Below the pieces are notes generated by a model. It was not told the DNA's origin. It made no database searches and saw nothing but the letters and a program-made list of their open reading frames with translations. The translations under genes were made by a program, and so were the position numbers. From positions 1-12,986 of the forward strand of contig JALSPX010000114.1 in assembly GCA_026985755.1 (NCBI GenBank): a DNA stretch of 12,986 nt. Reading direction: 5' to 3'. Origin of the DNA: Sulfurovum sp. (GTDB taxonomy: Bacteria > Campylobacterota > Campylobacteria > Campylobacterales > Sulfurovaceae). The first letter of the stretch is position 1. Each line of letters starts with the position of its first letter. Positions 12,779 through 12,986 of the stretch are shown here, piece by piece.

Positions 12779-12986
12779 ATGTCTCATACTCTTTTAGAAG
12801 CGAGTGGTATTTCTCACTCTTTTGATACACTTTTATTTTCAAATGTAAATTTTTCGTTACACTCCTCTAAAAGTGCCGCGATAGTAGGGCGTAGTGGTTC
12901 TGGAAAATCTACATTGTTGCATATATTTTCTACTTTTATTGAGCCAAATGAGGGGGTTGTGAAGCTTTTTGGTAAGGAGCTATATA
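12779..12986 (+). CDS. ABC transporter ATP-binding protein, 3' end missing
   Basis: Only the first 69 codons lie in the window. The product starts MSHTLLEASGISHSFDTLLF and contains a full Walker A motif, GRSGSGKST, at residues 37-45. STFIEPNEGVVKLFGKEL follows at 52-69, the usual strand and turn after the P-loop in LolD/MacB-like ATPases. The later Q-loop, signature and Walker B motifs are outside. I recall an ABC ATPase directly after tsf in C. jejuni (Cj1180c), which fits. Exporters of the LolD type drive lipoprotein release or peptide/antibiotic efflux, but the partner permease is not visible, so the substrate is unknown. It has its own probable promoter, separate from rpsB-tsf. Confidence 0.9.
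   Translation, partial: MSHTLLEASGISHSFDTLLFSNVNFSLHSSKSAAIVGRSGSGKSTLLHIFSTFIEPNEGVVKLFGKELY

Overview
The window looks like chromosomal DNA from a low-GC Campylobacterota (Epsilonproteobacteria) bacterium, probably close to Sulfurovum/Sulfurimonas. The S2, EF-Ts, L31, homoserine dehydrogenase and rRNA methyltransferase sequences have the feel of that group. The -10 boxes have the T-rich GCTATAAT form, without a clear -35, that is usual there. The gene order hom / aminotransferase / small membrane protein / rlmB / rsmI / rpmE, and separately rpsB / tsf / ABC ATPase, agrees with what I remember of Campylobacter jejuni. All family names are from recall of sequence motifs; no search was run.

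Layout. (1) 1-937, plus strand: the 3' part of a Fic-domain AMPylase gene, cut by the window edge, which looks accessory. (2) 1018-6219, minus strand: a housekeeping operon read rpmE (L31), rsmI, rlmB, a RodZ-like membrane protein, an AlaC-type aminotransferase, hom. It is led by a good -10 box at 6214-6219 and a leader of about 115 nt. Several junctions overlap (rlmB/RodZ-like, alaC/hom). (3) 6328-8749, plus strand: an aldehyde dehydrogenase, a DUF420 membrane protein and a DUF523 (TudS-type) protein, divergent from rpmE. (4) 8733-8948, minus strand: a small unknown protein convergent with DUF523. (5) 8954-10196, plus strand: peroxiredoxin bcp translationally coupled to an outer-membrane beta-barrel gene. 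(6) 10266-12576, plus strand: rpsB-tsf with a leader of about 170 nt. S2 carries an unusual C-terminal extension ending in a helix-hairpin-helix-like domain. (7) 12779-12986: the start of an ABC transporter ATPase, cut by the window edge.

Most of the window is ordinary core genome. The less ordinary parts are the S2 extension and a set of palindromes in the intergenic DNA: 983-1003, a GTAG-headed hairpin at 5849-5874, a REP-like core in the rpsB leader, and a 97-nt bulge-free palindrome at 12581-12677. No tRNA, rRNA, CRISPR array, insertion sequence or classic hairpin-plus-T-tract terminator was seen. No gene-free stretch exceeds 300 bases.
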